Assembly (NCBI GenBank): GCA_003213495.1
Contig: QCMW01000001.1
Coordinates: 124,001 to 188,000 of the forward strand
Origin: SAR86 cluster bacterium AG-422-O05
GTDB lineage: Bacteria > Pseudomonadota > Gammaproteobacteria > Magnimaribacterales > D2472
Length of the DNA: 64,000 bases
Direction of reading: 5' to 3'
The notes beneath the pieces are model-generated. The model had not been told where the DNA came from. It saw only the letters and a list, made by a program, of their open reading frames with translations, and ran no database searches. Numbering within the stretch: position 1 is the stretch's first letter; each line of letters begins with the position of its first letter. The position numbers were made by a program, and so were the translations under genes. This document shows positions 18,661-27,578 of the stretch, in pieces.

Positions 18661-21167
18661 AAGAAAAGTTCGAATCAATAAATAAAGATTTCTATAACAA
18701 TATTTCAGATATATATCTGGAGCCAACAAAGATTAATAAATATCTGCGAAAACATTCAAATGTTATAGAAAATTCAATCAAAAAGAAGTTTAAAGATCTT
18801 AATTTGCATGAAAACTTTGTAATCTACGCAAATGGTGGCTTTGGTAGAAAAGAAATGTTTCCTACGTCTGATGTTGATATATCAATTGTTGAAATTAAGA
18901 AAAATAAAAACTTTAATAATTTAGAAAAATTTATAAGTCATTTGTGGGATCAAGGCTTCAAAGTTGGACATTCGGTTCGAAAGGTAAAGGACATAAAAAA
19001 TATATCAAAATCGGACATAAAAGAGTTTACCTCTTACCTTACTAGGCGCCCAATCATTTCAAATAAAGATATTGATAAAGAGATAACTATAACTTTGTCC
19101 AAATTATGGACAAAAAATAATTTTTACAATGAAAAATACATTGAGCAGCAAAAGAGACATAATCAGTTCTTTTCAACTGCTTTTAATCTTGAGCCTGACT
19201 TGAAAGAATCACCCGGTACCATGCGAGACTTTCAAACTGCTCTATGGATACTGCAACACTGCTTTGGTCTTGATTCTCAACCTGCAATCAAAAAATCGAA
19301 ACTATTAGATGGTCAATATAAAAATACTGTGATTGCCTATAATTTTATTAAATTTCTTAGGTTTCACGCCAATCTCTTAACTGACAGAAACAGACTAAGC
19401 TTTGAATCTCAAATAGAAATCTCCAAGAATATAAATTCTATCTCCGAAAAAGATACTAAATCAACTGTTGAGAAGATGATGAGAAAATATTACGAAATGG
19501 CTGAGTACATATCATTTTTTAACAGTACAGTGTTTGAAAAATATAACGAAACATACCCAAAAAATTTATTCAAAAATGCAAATCCAATTTATAAACATAA
19601 AAGTAAAATCGGAATAAATGAAAACATTGATATCAAAACAAATAAAGATCTTATATTTAAGTTATTTATTGAAATAGGTGAAAGTAAAAAAATAAATTTA
19701 ATTGATACCGAAACAAAAGCATTGCTAAGAAACAACTTAAATCTTATTGATCAAGAATTTCGAAAAGATAAATATTTTGCCGAACAATTTCTAGATATCT
19801 TAAAGTCAAAACATAATCTTTCATCTGTTCTTAAGACTATGAAAAGCCTTGGAATTCTTCAAAAATATATTCCTGAATTTGGTGAAGTCGTTGGACAAAT
19901 GCAATTTGATTTATTTCATGTTTACACAGTTGATGAACATACATTAAAGGTTGTTAGAAATATGCATCAAATGAAACTTTATGAACAAGAGGGATTTCTA
20001 CTTGAACATGAGTTAATTAATAAAATTCCTAAGATTGAAATACTATATATTGCAGGTTTATTTCATGATCTTGGAAAAGGCAAAGGCGGAGATCATTCAG
20101 AAATAGGAGCAAAAACAAGTTTCAATTTTGCAAAGAGACTAGGAATGTCTCCAACGGATGCAAAGCTAATATCATGGCTTGTAAAAAAACATTTAATAAT
20201 GTCCTCAATTTCTCAAAAAAAAGATATTTCAGACCCTCTAACAGTAAATGACTTTGCTAAAGAAGTAGAACAGAATGAAAAATTAAATTACTTATATTTA
20301 CTGACCGTAAACGACATCAGAGCCACCAACCCCGCTCTATGGAACGGTTGGAAGCATCAGTTATTAAGAGATTTATATACTCTTACAAGATCTAAAATTA
20401 ACAAAAATCCAATCAAAGCATCCTCTGATATTGCATTAGATAGAAAAAATTCTGTTCTGTCTGAACTAAATAAAGATGAGAAATCCTTTGTTAAAAATTA
20501 TTTTTCTAAGTTCAGCGATAGCTATTTCAATAAGAATGCAACTGAGTCGTTAAAATGGCAATCTCAATTAATCATTCAAAATAAAAATTGTGATCTAGTA
20601 ATAGCATGTAAAAATAAGTTCGATAATTTACTCGAAATATTTATAAAGGTAGATAACTCAAAAGGTCTTTTTTTAAAATTAACAAAAACTCTTGAAAAGT
20701 CTGGTCTTGAAATCATTGATGCAAATATTTTTACCTCAACTGATGATAAGTTGGCAGCAAATACCTTTATTACAAAATTTTCACACCATGACAGAGCTCT
20801 AAATCAAAGCGAACTTAAAGAATTATCTATAAGAATTATAAACAATTTCAATAATTATGAAGATTTTTCTGACAGCATCAAAAATGCTAAGAAAAAAATT
20901 AAATTTCAAAACAAACTTAATATTACAAATACGCATAATATTAGTAAAGGAAGAAATCTTATTACCATTGAAACATCAGATAGGCCTGGGTTGTTATCTG
21001 ATATTGCCAAAGTCTTTTATGACAATAATCTTTCAATATTTTCAGCAAGAATTAATACCCTTGGCGATAAGGTAGAAGATACATTTGAACTCGAAAATTT
21101 CAATAAAACACTAATAACTAATAAAAAGATGAAAGAAATTATTGCATCATTAAAAAAAGTGGTGTGA
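18657..21167 (+). CDS. glnD: [Protein-PII] uridylyltransferase / uridylyl-removing enzyme
   Basis: Senses glutamine and modifies PII, the top of the nitrogen cascade. The 836 residues show the nucleotidyltransferase motif GGFGRKE (60-66) followed by SDVD (71-74), an HD domain (LFHDLGKGKGGDHSEIG, near 470) for the uridylyl-removing activity, and two C-terminal ACT domains (about 670 and 765, the second starting TSDRPGLLSDIAKVFY). All catalytic motifs appear intact, so nitrogen signalling seems retained despite the compact genome. No PII gene is in the window. Confidence 0.95.
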   Translation: MKEKFESINKDFYNNISDIYLEPTKINKYLRKHSNVIENSIKKKFKDLNLHENFVIYANGGFGRKEMFPTSDVDISIVEIKKNKNFNNLEKFISHLWDQGFKVGHSVRKVKDIKNISKSDIKEFTSYLTRRPIISNKDIDKEITITLSKLWTKNNFYNEKYIEQQKRHNQFFSTAFNLEPDLKESPGTMRDFQTALWILQHCFGLDSQPAIKKSKLLDGQYKNTVIAYNFIKFLRFHANLLTDRNRLSFESQIEISKNINSISEKDTKSTVEKMMRKYYEMAEYISFFNSTVFEKYNETYPKNLFKNANPIYKHKSKIGINENIDIKTNKDLIFKLFIEIGESKKINLIDTETKALLRNNLNLIDQEFRKDKYFAEQFLDILKSKHNLSSVLKTMKSLGILQKYIPEFGEVVGQMQFDLFHVYTVDEHTLKVVRNMHQMKLYEQEGFLLEHELINKIPKIEILYIAGLFHDLGKGKGGDHSEIGAKTSFNFAKRLGMSPTDAKLISWLVKKHLIMSSISQKKDISDPLTVNDFAKEVEQNEKLNYLYLLTVNDIRATNPALWNGWKHQLLRDLYTLTRSKINKNPIKASSDIALDRKNSVLSELNKDEKSFVKNYFSKFSDSYFNKNATESLKWQSQLIIQNKNCDLVIACKNKFDNLLEIFIKVDNSKGLFLKLTKTLEKSGLEIIDANIFTSTDDKLAANTFITKFSHHDRALNQSELKELSIRIINNFNNYEDFSDSIKNAKKKIKFQNKLNITNTHNISKGRNLITIETSDRPGLLSDIAKVFYDNNLSIFSARINTLGDKVEDTFELENFNKTLITNKKMKEIIASLKKVV

Positions 21168-21183
21168 ATTGAGCTAATAAAAC

Positions 21184-21189
21184 TATAAT
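21184..21189 (+). promoter_or_regulatory. -10 element for a leaderless dapD transcript
   Basis: Perfect TATAAT starting exactly 12 nt before the dapD ATG, in the 28-bp glnD-dapD gap. There is no clear -35 and no ribosome binding site. It implies that dapD-dapE can be transcribed independently of glnD. Confidence 0.5.
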
Positions 21190-21195
21190 TTAACC

Positions 21196-22110
21196 ATGAA
21201 GATTATTGCAAAAGGTATTGCCAATATTACATCTCAAGATGAAATTCTAGATGTATTTTTTCCATGCATTCAGTTTGGTGATAATGAAGTTTTTAAAGAA
21301 ATTAATGATATTGATAAGAAATTTCAAAAACTTGTTGAAATCGCCTGGAACGAAGAGGATCTTTACAAACCAATCGAAAGTGTGTCCGATGCCTATTTAA
21401 AGCTTCATTTGATATCTTATAAATTTGTCTTACCAAATACGCTTAATCTTGAAAATTTATTTAAGATTCTTCCAAATGTAGCTTGGACTAACAAAGGCCC
21501 AATTTCAATGAATAATATTGAAAATGAACTACATTTATCTAAAGAGAAAAATAACGATCTCTTCATCAGATCCTTAGATAAATTTCCATGTCTTACGGAT
21601 TATGTTATTCCAAAAAAAGTACGTATAGCTGATGCTAGCAGAGTTCGATTAGGTGCATATCTAAGCGAGGGGACGACAATAATGCAAGAAGGTTTTGTCA
21701 ACTTTAATGCAGGCACATTAGGGAAGGCCATGATTGAAGGAAGGATCTCTGCTGGCGTTGTAGTTGGAAATAATTCTGATCTTGGTGGAGGTTCTAGTAC
21801 TATGGGTACTCTTTCAGGAGGAAATAATGAAAAAATTTCACTTGGAGAAAATTGTCTTTTAGGGGCGAACGCTGGTATTGGTATATCTTTAGGTGATAAC
21901 TGTACAGTTGAAGCAGGGCTATATATTACATCAGGAACCAAGATTCACATCATAGAGTCAGATGATAAAGAAATAAATGTTATTAAAGCTAAAGAAGTTT
22001 CGGGTCATTCAAATTTATTATTTTATAGAGATTCTCTTTCTGGAAAGGTTATTGCAAAAAGGAATCATAAAACTTCAAGCTTAAATGAGGAGCTCCATAA
22101 AAATGATTGA
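21196..22110 (+). CDS. dapD: 2,3,4,5-tetrahydropyridine-2,6-dicarboxylate N-succinyltransferase
   Basis: Succinylates tetrahydrodipicolinate in the succinylase branch of diaminopimelate/lysine synthesis. The 304 residues resemble the longer Pseudomonas-type DapD rather than the 274-residue E. coli enzyme. It has an N-terminal unique domain (about 1-130), then a left-handed beta-helix (about 145-265) with the signature VRLGAYLSEGTTIMQEGFVN and the segment GGGSSTMGTLSGG. The ATG at 21196 has no ribosome binding site, but a TATAAT lies 12 nt upstream. It overlaps dapE by 8 bp. Confidence 0.95.
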   Translation: MKIIAKGIANITSQDEILDVFFPCIQFGDNEVFKEINDIDKKFQKLVEIAWNEEDLYKPIESVSDAYLKLHLISYKFVLPNTLNLENLFKILPNVAWTNKGPISMNNIENELHLSKEKNNDLFIRSLDKFPCLTDYVIPKKVRIADASRVRLGAYLSEGTTIMQEGFVNFNAGTLGKAMIEGRISAGVVVGNNSDLGGGSSTMGTLSGGNNEKISLGENCLLGANAGIGISLGDNCTVEAGLYITSGTKIHIIESDDKEINVIKAKEVSGHSNLLFYRDSLSGKVIAKRNHKTSSLNEELHKND

Positions 22111-23230
22111 ACTTCTTCAGAGTTTAATAAAAATAAAATCTCTTTCGCCAAAAGATATGGGTTGCTTTGATTTAATTGAAAAAGAACTTAGTGAATTAAA
22201 TTTCAACATTAAAAGAATTAATTATCAAAACGTAGAGAATTTATATGCTTCTGTTGGTAGTTCTGGAAAATTATTTTGTTTTCTTGGTCATACAGATGTA
22301 GTTCCAAGTGGTCCTGAAGAAAAATGGAAGCACCCTCCCTTCTCAGCGACTATTGAAGATGACCTACTATATGGAAGAGGTGTTGCAGACATGAAAGGAT
22401 CTGTTGCAGCATTTATAGAGGCCTCAAAGGACTTTCTAAGTTCTTCAGAAGATCTAAATTTTAGATTAGCAATCTTGCTGACATCCAATGAGGAAGGTAC
22501 ATCCAAAGATGGATTTATAGACAAGATTATTGAAAATATGATTCAGGAAAATGAAATTATAGATTACTGTCTAGTTGGAGAACCCACCGCAAGTGAAAAA
22601 GTTGCAGATTGTGCCAGAATTGGAAGAAGAGGATCGCTTGGCGGACATTTAAAACTATTTGGAAAACAAGGACACATCGCCTATCCAGAGAAAGTAATAA
22701 ATCCAATTCTTAAATCAGGTGAATTAATTTCCAAACTTAACAATAAAATTTGGGATGATGGAAATGATTACTTTGATCCAACAAGCTTTCAAATATCTAA
22801 TATCAATTCTGGTACAGGAGCTCACAATGTTGTACCAGGAGAATTGGAGCTTACATTTAACTTTCGATTCTCACCTGAATCAACTGAAGAAAGTCTAAAG
22901 TCTAAGTTTGAGGCATTACTAAAGGAGTTAAATATAAATTATAGTTTAACTTGGGACCTAAATGGTCTTCCCTACTACACACAAAATAACTTTTTTAAAA
23001 ATATTGTTTCAAACTCTGTTCAAGAAGTTGCTGGATATACTCCAGAATTTAATGCTAAAGGTGGAACTTCAGATGGTCGTTTTGTTGCAAAAATGAATAC
23101 TGAAATAATTGAATTAGGTCCAGTAAACAAATCAATCCATCAAATTGATGAGCATGTGAAAATTAGCGAACTTTTTACTTTAAAAGAAATCTATACAAAA
23201 ATTTTAATAAAAGTTAATCAAGCTTCTTAG
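22103..23230 (+). CDS. dapE: Succinyl-diaminopimelate desuccinylase
   Basis: Di-zinc M20-family hydrolase releasing LL-diaminopimelate, the step after DapD/DapC. I start at ATG 22103 (MIELLQSLIKIKS, 375 residues, the E. coli length), which has GAGGAG about 11 nt upstream; an in-frame start at 22085 adds six residues with no family match. Metal ligands and catalytic residues are visible in GHTDVVPSG, ADMKGS, SNEEGTSKDG (EE pair), GEPTAS and near the C-terminus in KSIHQIDEHV. The 3' end overlaps the convergent 40-residue ORF by 17 bp. Confidence 0.95.
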   Translation: MIELLQSLIKIKSLSPKDMGCFDLIEKELSELNFNIKRINYQNVENLYASVGSSGKLFCFLGHTDVVPSGPEEKWKHPPFSATIEDDLLYGRGVADMKGSVAAFIEASKDFLSSSEDLNFRLAILLTSNEEGTSKDGFIDKIIENMIQENEIIDYCLVGEPTASEKVADCARIGRRGSLGGHLKLFGKQGHIAYPEKVINPILKSGELISKLNNKIWDDGNDYFDPTSFQISNINSGTGAHNVVPGELELTFNFRFSPESTEESLKSKFEALLKELNINYSLTWDLNGLPYYTQNNFFKNIVSNSVQEVAGYTPEFNAKGGTSDGRFVAKMNTEIIELGPVNKSIHQIDEHVKISELFTLKEIYTKILIKVNQAS

Positions 23231-23336
23231 GCTTATTTTTCCGATTATATTTAGTTTTATCACGATGAGTTTTTGGTTTATGGAATTTATCCATATTTTT
23301 TTTTACAGGATCTTTTTTTCCTTTAACTGGCACCAT
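23214..23336 (-). CDS. Small highly basic protein, 40 residues, unknown function
   Basis: Not recognised with confidence. The frame reads MVPVKGKKDPVKKNMDKFHK then PKTHRDKTKYNRKNKPKKLD and a TAA stop. More than a third of the residues are Lys or Arg, with no hydrophobic segment, so it is likely a soluble nucleic-acid- or ribosome-binding peptide. The ATG at 23336 overlaps the end of the POT transporter gene by 14 bp in another frame, typical of translational coupling, and the stop lies inside the 3' end of convergent dapE. The pattern (N-x4-F-x-K, then D-K-T-x-Y-x-R-K) recalls small uncharacterised basic proteins of other gammaproteobacteria, but I cannot confirm this. Its fit in an otherwise unused gap supports a real gene. 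Confidence 0.6.
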   Translation of the reverse strand: MVPVKGKKDPVKKNMDKFHKPKTHRDKTKYNRKNKPKKLD

Positions 23337-24834
23337 GCATCAATTTTCTAAGTAATGGTGTTATGATGGCCAAAAATATTCCACATCCAATTGCAATAAG
23401 TCCTACATCCGTGTAAACATCCATAAATCCATTTTTCTGATTAACTGTAAATGTATCTTCAGGAAGGTTCATGACCTGAAAATAGATTCTTTCTGCAATT
23501 TTTAAAACAGGATCTCCAGCAGTACCTTTAGCAATTAAACTAGCAACATAGTTTCCAGCTGCAGATGCAAAAAACCACATACCCATCATAAATCCAACAA
23601 TTCTCTGTGGTGATAGTTTAGTAACAGATGATAATCCCACAGGCGATAGACAAAGCTCACCAAGTGTATGTAATAAATAAATTAATACTATCCAAATGAC
23701 TCCTGTTTGAAGACCTTCAGATGAGTTCATTCCATAAACAAGAGCTAAAAATCCAAGCCCTACAAGCACTATTCCAATAGAAAATTTTATTGGTGTAGAT
23801 GGTTCCATATTTCTTTTTGCTAAAGCTATCCATAAAAGAGCAAAAAGAGGTGCTATTGTAAATATAAATCCAGCATTAAGTGATTGGAACATAGATGCTG
23901 GCACTTCCCATCCGAATATCACTCTATCAACACCCCTGTCAGTCAGAATGTTTAATGACGATCCTGCTTGTTCAAATAAAGCCCAAAATATAAGTGAAAA
24001 CAGTATTAAAATTCCTACAACTATCAATCTATCTCTTTCTTCAGGTGCACATTTCAATAATGCATATAACAACCAAGCCCCGATAAAAATAACCCCAAAG
24101 CCGCCTAATAGTTGACCTACTAACTGTGAATTCTGAACTAAAAACCATGTTACAAGGACCATTACAACGCCAGAAATATATGCCCAATTTTCAAATGAAA
24201 TACCATTAACCTTAGTCATATATTTATTTGATGGCGGCTCTGCCAATCCTTCAAGATATTTTTGGCCCCATAAAAATATAAATAGTCCTAGCAACATTCC
24301 AATTCCAGCTGCTCCAAAACCATATGCCCAGCCAATTTCTTCACCCAAGTATCCACATAAAAGAGTTGCTGTAAAAGCACCAATATTTATGCCCATATAA
24401 AAAATAGTGAAGCCTGAGTCTCTTCTAGGGTCACCCTCCTCATACAAAGCTCCAACCATGGTTGATATATTTGGTTTTAGAAACCCAACACCAGATACAA
24501 TTAAAGCAAGAGATAGATAGAAAATCTGTTCATTACTTTCAACAGTCATCCCTAAATGTCCAAATACTAATAAGATTGCTCCATATGTAACAGCTTTCTT
24601 TGAACCTAAAATTTGATCAGCTAACATTCCTCCAAAAACTGGCATTATGTAAACTAATGACGTATATGCTCCATATATTAAATAGCTAGTTGCATCAGTA
24701 AATTCCCAATGCTTAGTTAGATAAAGTATAAGTAGTGCTCTCATTCCGTAATATGAGAATCTTTCCCACATTTCAGTAGCAAAGCAAACAAACAAGCCTT
24801 TTGGATGACCTAGAAAATCAGATGATGTATTCAT
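23323..24834 (-). CDS. Proton-dependent oligopeptide transporter (POT/PTR2 family)
   Basis: Inner-membrane symporter that imports di- and tripeptides with protons. The 503 residues are mostly hydrophobic, with about 12-14 transmembrane helices. The family motif ExxER is at residues 21-25 in EMWERFSYYGMRALL, followed by the PTR2 signature region around FGGMLADQILGSKKAV and FYMGINIGAF. The loop LGELCLSPVGLSSVTKLSP is also diagnostic. Peptide uptake fits a heterotroph living on dissolved organic nitrogen, with pepA and dapE encoded nearby. Which of the DtpA/B-type subfamilies it belongs to is not clear. Confidence 0.93.
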   Translation of the reverse strand: MNTSSDFLGHPKGLFVCFATEMWERFSYYGMRALLILYLTKHWEFTDATSYLIYGAYTSLVYIMPVFGGMLADQILGSKKAVTYGAILLVFGHLGMTVESNEQIFYLSLALIVSGVGFLKPNISTMVGALYEEGDPRRDSGFTIFYMGINIGAFTATLLCGYLGEEIGWAYGFGAAGIGMLLGLFIFLWGQKYLEGLAEPPSNKYMTKVNGISFENWAYISGVVMVLVTWFLVQNSQLVGQLLGGFGVIFIGAWLLYALLKCAPEERDRLIVVGILILFSLIFWALFEQAGSSLNILTDRGVDRVIFGWEVPASMFQSLNAGFIFTIAPLFALLWIALAKRNMEPSTPIKFSIGIVLVGLGFLALVYGMNSSEGLQTGVIWIVLIYLLHTLGELCLSPVGLSSVTKLSPQRIVGFMMGMWFFASAAGNYVASLIAKGTAGDPVLKIAERIYFQVMNLPEDTFTVNQKNGFMDVYTDVGLIAIGCGIFLAIITPLLRKLMHGAS

Positions 24835-24865
24835 ATTAATTAATTTATTTTTTTAAATAATTTAG

Positions 24866-24873
24866 TACTATAC
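24866..24873. promoter_or_regulatory. Overlapping divergent -10 elements between the POT and RDD genes
   Basis: In the 43-bp gap, TACTAT (24866-24871) reads toward the RDD gene, starting exactly 12 nt before its ATG, and TATAGT (24873-24868) reads toward the transporter. The two hexamers overlap on opposite strands, as in symmetric bidirectional promoters. Confidence 0.4.
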
Positions 24874-24877
24874 CAAA

Positions 24878-25291
24878 ATGAATGATAAATCATATATTGT
24901 ATTTCCATTAAGAAGAGTTGCCGCATGCATTTATGATTTTTTTCTTTTATTTGGTGTATGGATGGCTGTTGGATCAGTTGCAGTTTGGATTAACGGAGGC
25001 ATCATAGAAACAAAATGGATTGGCCCACTTCTAATTTTTGTAAGTACCTGGTGTTTTTATGGTTATTTCTGGACACATGGTGGAAAGACACTTGGCATGG
25101 CAGTCTGGAAATTCGAAATATACAGCCTTGATAATAAAAAAATAGATATAAAAAAAATATCTCTAAGATTTTTTATGAATTTCATAACTTTTGCATTATT
25201 AGGCATCCCTTTGCTATATATGTATATCTCAAAAGACAAGCTATCTCTTAGTGATATTGTTTCTCAAACATCTTATAAAAAAAATTCATGA
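24878..25291 (+). CDS. RDD family membrane protein
   Basis: Small inner-membrane protein of the RDD family, whose function is mostly unknown; some members act in ion exchange. The 137 residues begin with FPLRRVAACIYDFFLLFGVW, the Arg...Asp pattern that names the family. Three hydrophobic helices follow (about 17-36, 48-67 and 96-117), then a basic loop and a short polar tail. It stands alone on the plus strand, divergent from the POT gene and convergent with lptG. No ribosome binding site is visible; the -10-like hexamer 12 nt upstream suggests a leaderless mRNA. Confidence 0.8.
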   Translation: MNDKSYIVFPLRRVAACIYDFFLLFGVWMAVGSVAVWINGGIIETKWIGPLLIFVSTWCFYGYFWTHGGKTLGMAVWKFEIYSLDNKKIDIKKISLRFFMNFITFALLGIPLLYMYISKDKLSLSDIVSQTSYKKNS

Positions 25292-25320
25292 TCATCCATC
25301 ATCCTGATGATAATTATGAT

Positions 25321-26370
25321 TTAAATTCTCTTAAAAGATAAAAAAGACATCAATAAAAACATCAAAGAAGGTAAGATTACGCCAATATAAGTTGGTAATT
25401 GATAGGAAATAAAGATTCCAATAGATAAATCTTGAAACAATTTATAAATAAAAGCTCCCGTTACTGCGATTAAAACTCTTCCACCAACACTAGAATCACG
25501 TAATGAATTAAAAGTTAGTGACCCAAAAAACATTATTAGCAACAAAATTGATACTGGTGAATATATTTTTTTATATAGCGCTTTGTCTAAATGTGATTTA
25601 AATAAGATATCTTGTTCAATAGAGCTATTTGAAAGAAAGTTTCTATAATCAATAAGATCTGATATTCCTAAATTATCAATGTGCTTGATTGAAATAGTTG
25701 ATTGGATTGGGATTTCAAAAGTCTCTTGATTAGAAACAGACGACTCTGCATATAGCTTATATAAAGATTCCTCAGGAAAAATAATATTTTTTTTATTAAT
25801 TTGAGCAGCGCTAGCGGAAATTGAGTACTCAAGTTTTTTATTTTTTATTTTAATAAATCTTGGCTGATAGATATTATTATCAATGATTCTTTCAAAGCCT
25901 AAAAACGACTCATCATAATTTACCCATATTTGATCCTGGTCTTTTTGATAGGTCTTTCCTAGAGTAATATTTCTTTCTACCTCGGCTTTTACAAAAGTTT
26001 TTCTAAACACTATTTCATCAAACATTAATAAAGATGCACTTAAGATTAATGCGCCAATCGAACTAACAAAAACAATATTCATTGGAGACTTCCCAGCTGT
26101 CCTTAAAGTATTAAGATTGCCTTCCTGATTGGAAAGTCCTAATGCAATCATGACACCCAAAAGACTAGCGCCCTCTACAAAATCCATCAAACGATGCGGG
26201 GTAGTAAGAATTACATATTTTAATATATTTAAAAATGCATATTTTTCTGAAAGGTTTTCTAACTCTGAGAGAAACATAAAGATTGAATCTAACAAACTAA
26301 AAGCAGCCAAAATGAGTAATGAAAAATAAAAAGAACGCTTTATTAAATATATATAGAATATTTTCATCAT
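25321..26370 (-). CDS. lptG: LPS export permease LptG
   Basis: Transmembrane subunit of the LptB2FG ABC transporter that extracts LPS from the inner membrane. I start at ATG 26370, which overlaps the lptF stop as ATGA (349 residues). The architecture is the YjgP/YjgQ one: TM helices near the N-terminus (about 10-30 and 50-75) and TM at about 92-115. A periplasmic beta-jellyroll follows (about 120-255), then three C-terminal helices. The segment NTLRTAGKSPMNIVF matches the conserved coupling-helix region. The order lptF-lptG divergent from pepA is as in E. coli. Confidence 0.88.
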   Translation of the reverse strand: MMKIFYIYLIKRSFYFSLLILAAFSLLDSIFMFLSELENLSEKYAFLNILKYVILTTPHRLMDFVEGASLLGVMIALGLSNQEGNLNTLRTAGKSPMNIVFVSSIGALILSASLLMFDEIVFRKTFVKAEVERNITLGKTYQKDQDQIWVNYDESFLGFERIIDNNIYQPRFIKIKNKKLEYSISASAAQINKKNIIFPEESLYKLYAESSVSNQETFEIPIQSTISIKHIDNLGISDLIDYRNFLSNSSIEQDILFKSHLDKALYKKIYSPVSILLLIMFFGSLTFNSLRDSSVGGRVLIAVTGAFIYKLFQDLSIGIFISYQLPTYIGVILPSLMFLLMSFLSFKRI

Positions 26371-27512
26371 GAAGCTATCCATAAAAATATTAACAATATG
26401 ATTAGCAATAAGATTGCTCTGGATGAATTACTTTTTCTTATGATGCTGGTAGCATTTATTGAAATATTTATATTCAAATTTGATCTAAGCATTGCATAAA
26501 CTCCAAAAGCAAAAAAGAATGTATGCACATACCATGAATAAAAGTAAGTTTGGGGATTGTTATCCTCAAAAGATTCTCTTGCTAAGATTAATAAACTTAA
26601 GTAGAGGAAGTATACAAACATAGAAGGAAGCAATACTGCTAGTCTGCCTTGTCTAGGACCTACCTTTGAAATGTGTACTCCAATAATTAGCAAAATAAAA
26701 ATTGTTATTGGTATAGAAATATTCCATTGCTTTTGAGATTTACTAGATTTTTCTGAATAATCAAATACTTTAGAGAGAGTTTGTATATCCGATTGTTCTT
26801 TATCTTTTTTTAGTGGAAAATTAAATTCACCAAACTCAGATATAAAAGAAGAGTCTTCACTAAAAATGTTTTGATAAACCAAGCCATCTTTGAGAGTAAG
26901 ATCTAGCATTGAGTCTTTATCACTTGAGGTTAGTTTATCTGCTAGAACTAACGAAAAGTTTTCATTTGATGATGATAAAAATGCAACCTGATCCAAAATA
27001 TTTTTATTCTTATCCTTTACGAAAATAAATCCTTCAAAATCGTTAAATATAATTATTTCATTAGGCTTTATTGCATTGAACTGTTCTTCTAAAGAATCAG
27101 TAGATAAAAGATTCTTAGAAAGCTCTTTTGTATATGGGGCTATGTAAACACTTAATGAAAGAGTTATTAAGAAATATATTATTGCTTGTGGTATCAGATA
27201 TTTTATCAAATCGTTTTGAGAAAGGTTGCCAGTGAAGTAGCCATAAATTTCTCTATCGGCATACATTCTGCTAATTGTGATTACAACCCCTAAAAAGAAA
27301 GACAAAGGAATTAACAGTGTGATGAAATCTGGAAATCTTAAAAAAACAACTTTAAAAATTATGTTTGGATCAATTAGCCCTTCTGCAGCCTGATTAAAAT
27401 ATTCAACAAATCTCGAGCTTACAACTAAAAAAAAGAAAATTAATAGAATTCCGATCGTAGATTTAAAGACCTCAACATTCAAACTTTTTGAAAGAATATT
27501 TTTTTTAAACAT
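26367..27512 (-). CDS. lptF: LPS export permease LptF
   Basis: Partner of LptG in the LPS-extracting ABC transporter. I choose the ATG at 27512 (MFKKNILSKSLNVEVFKSTI, 381 residues) because it gives the short basic N-terminus followed by TM1 seen in the family. The frame is open further upstream (in-frame ATGs at 27533 and 27563), and the ribosome binding site does not decide. It has the YjgP/YjgQ fold: three N-terminal TM helices, a periplasmic jellyroll domain (about 130-265) and three C-terminal TM helices. The conserved ADREIYGYFTGNLSQNDLIK precedes TM3. It diverges from pepA. Confidence 0.88.
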   Translation of the reverse strand: MFKKNILSKSLNVEVFKSTIGILLIFFFLVVSSRFVEYFNQAAEGLIDPNIIFKVVFLRFPDFITLLIPLSFFLGVVITISRMYADREIYGYFTGNLSQNDLIKYLIPQAIIYFLITLSLSVYIAPYTKELSKNLLSTDSLEEQFNAIKPNEIIIFNDFEGFIFVKDKNKNILDQVAFLSSSNENFSLVLADKLTSSDKDSMLDLTLKDGLVYQNIFSEDSSFISEFGEFNFPLKKDKEQSDIQTLSKVFDYSEKSSKSQKQWNISIPITIFILLIIGVHISKVGPRQGRLAVLLPSMFVYFLYLSLLILARESFEDNNPQTYFYSWYVHTFFFAFGVYAMLRSNLNINISINATSIIRKSNSSRAILLLIILLIFLWIAS

Positions 27513-27578
27513 GCCTTGTGAAGAATGATGCATTACAATATTTATCTTATCAGCAAATACCATTACAGGAGAATATAA

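Noticed and set aside
21600-21941. Long antisense ORF over dapD (113 codons)
   Set aside because: Shadow of the hexapeptide-repeat coding sequence; no ribosome binding site or family similarity. Other antisense frames (for example over glmM, 9931-10653) were rejected for the same reason.
25292-25320. Bidirectional terminator between the RDD gene and lptG
   Set aside because: A short ATCAT/ATGAT repeat is present but without a GC-rich stem or a T-run on either strand.
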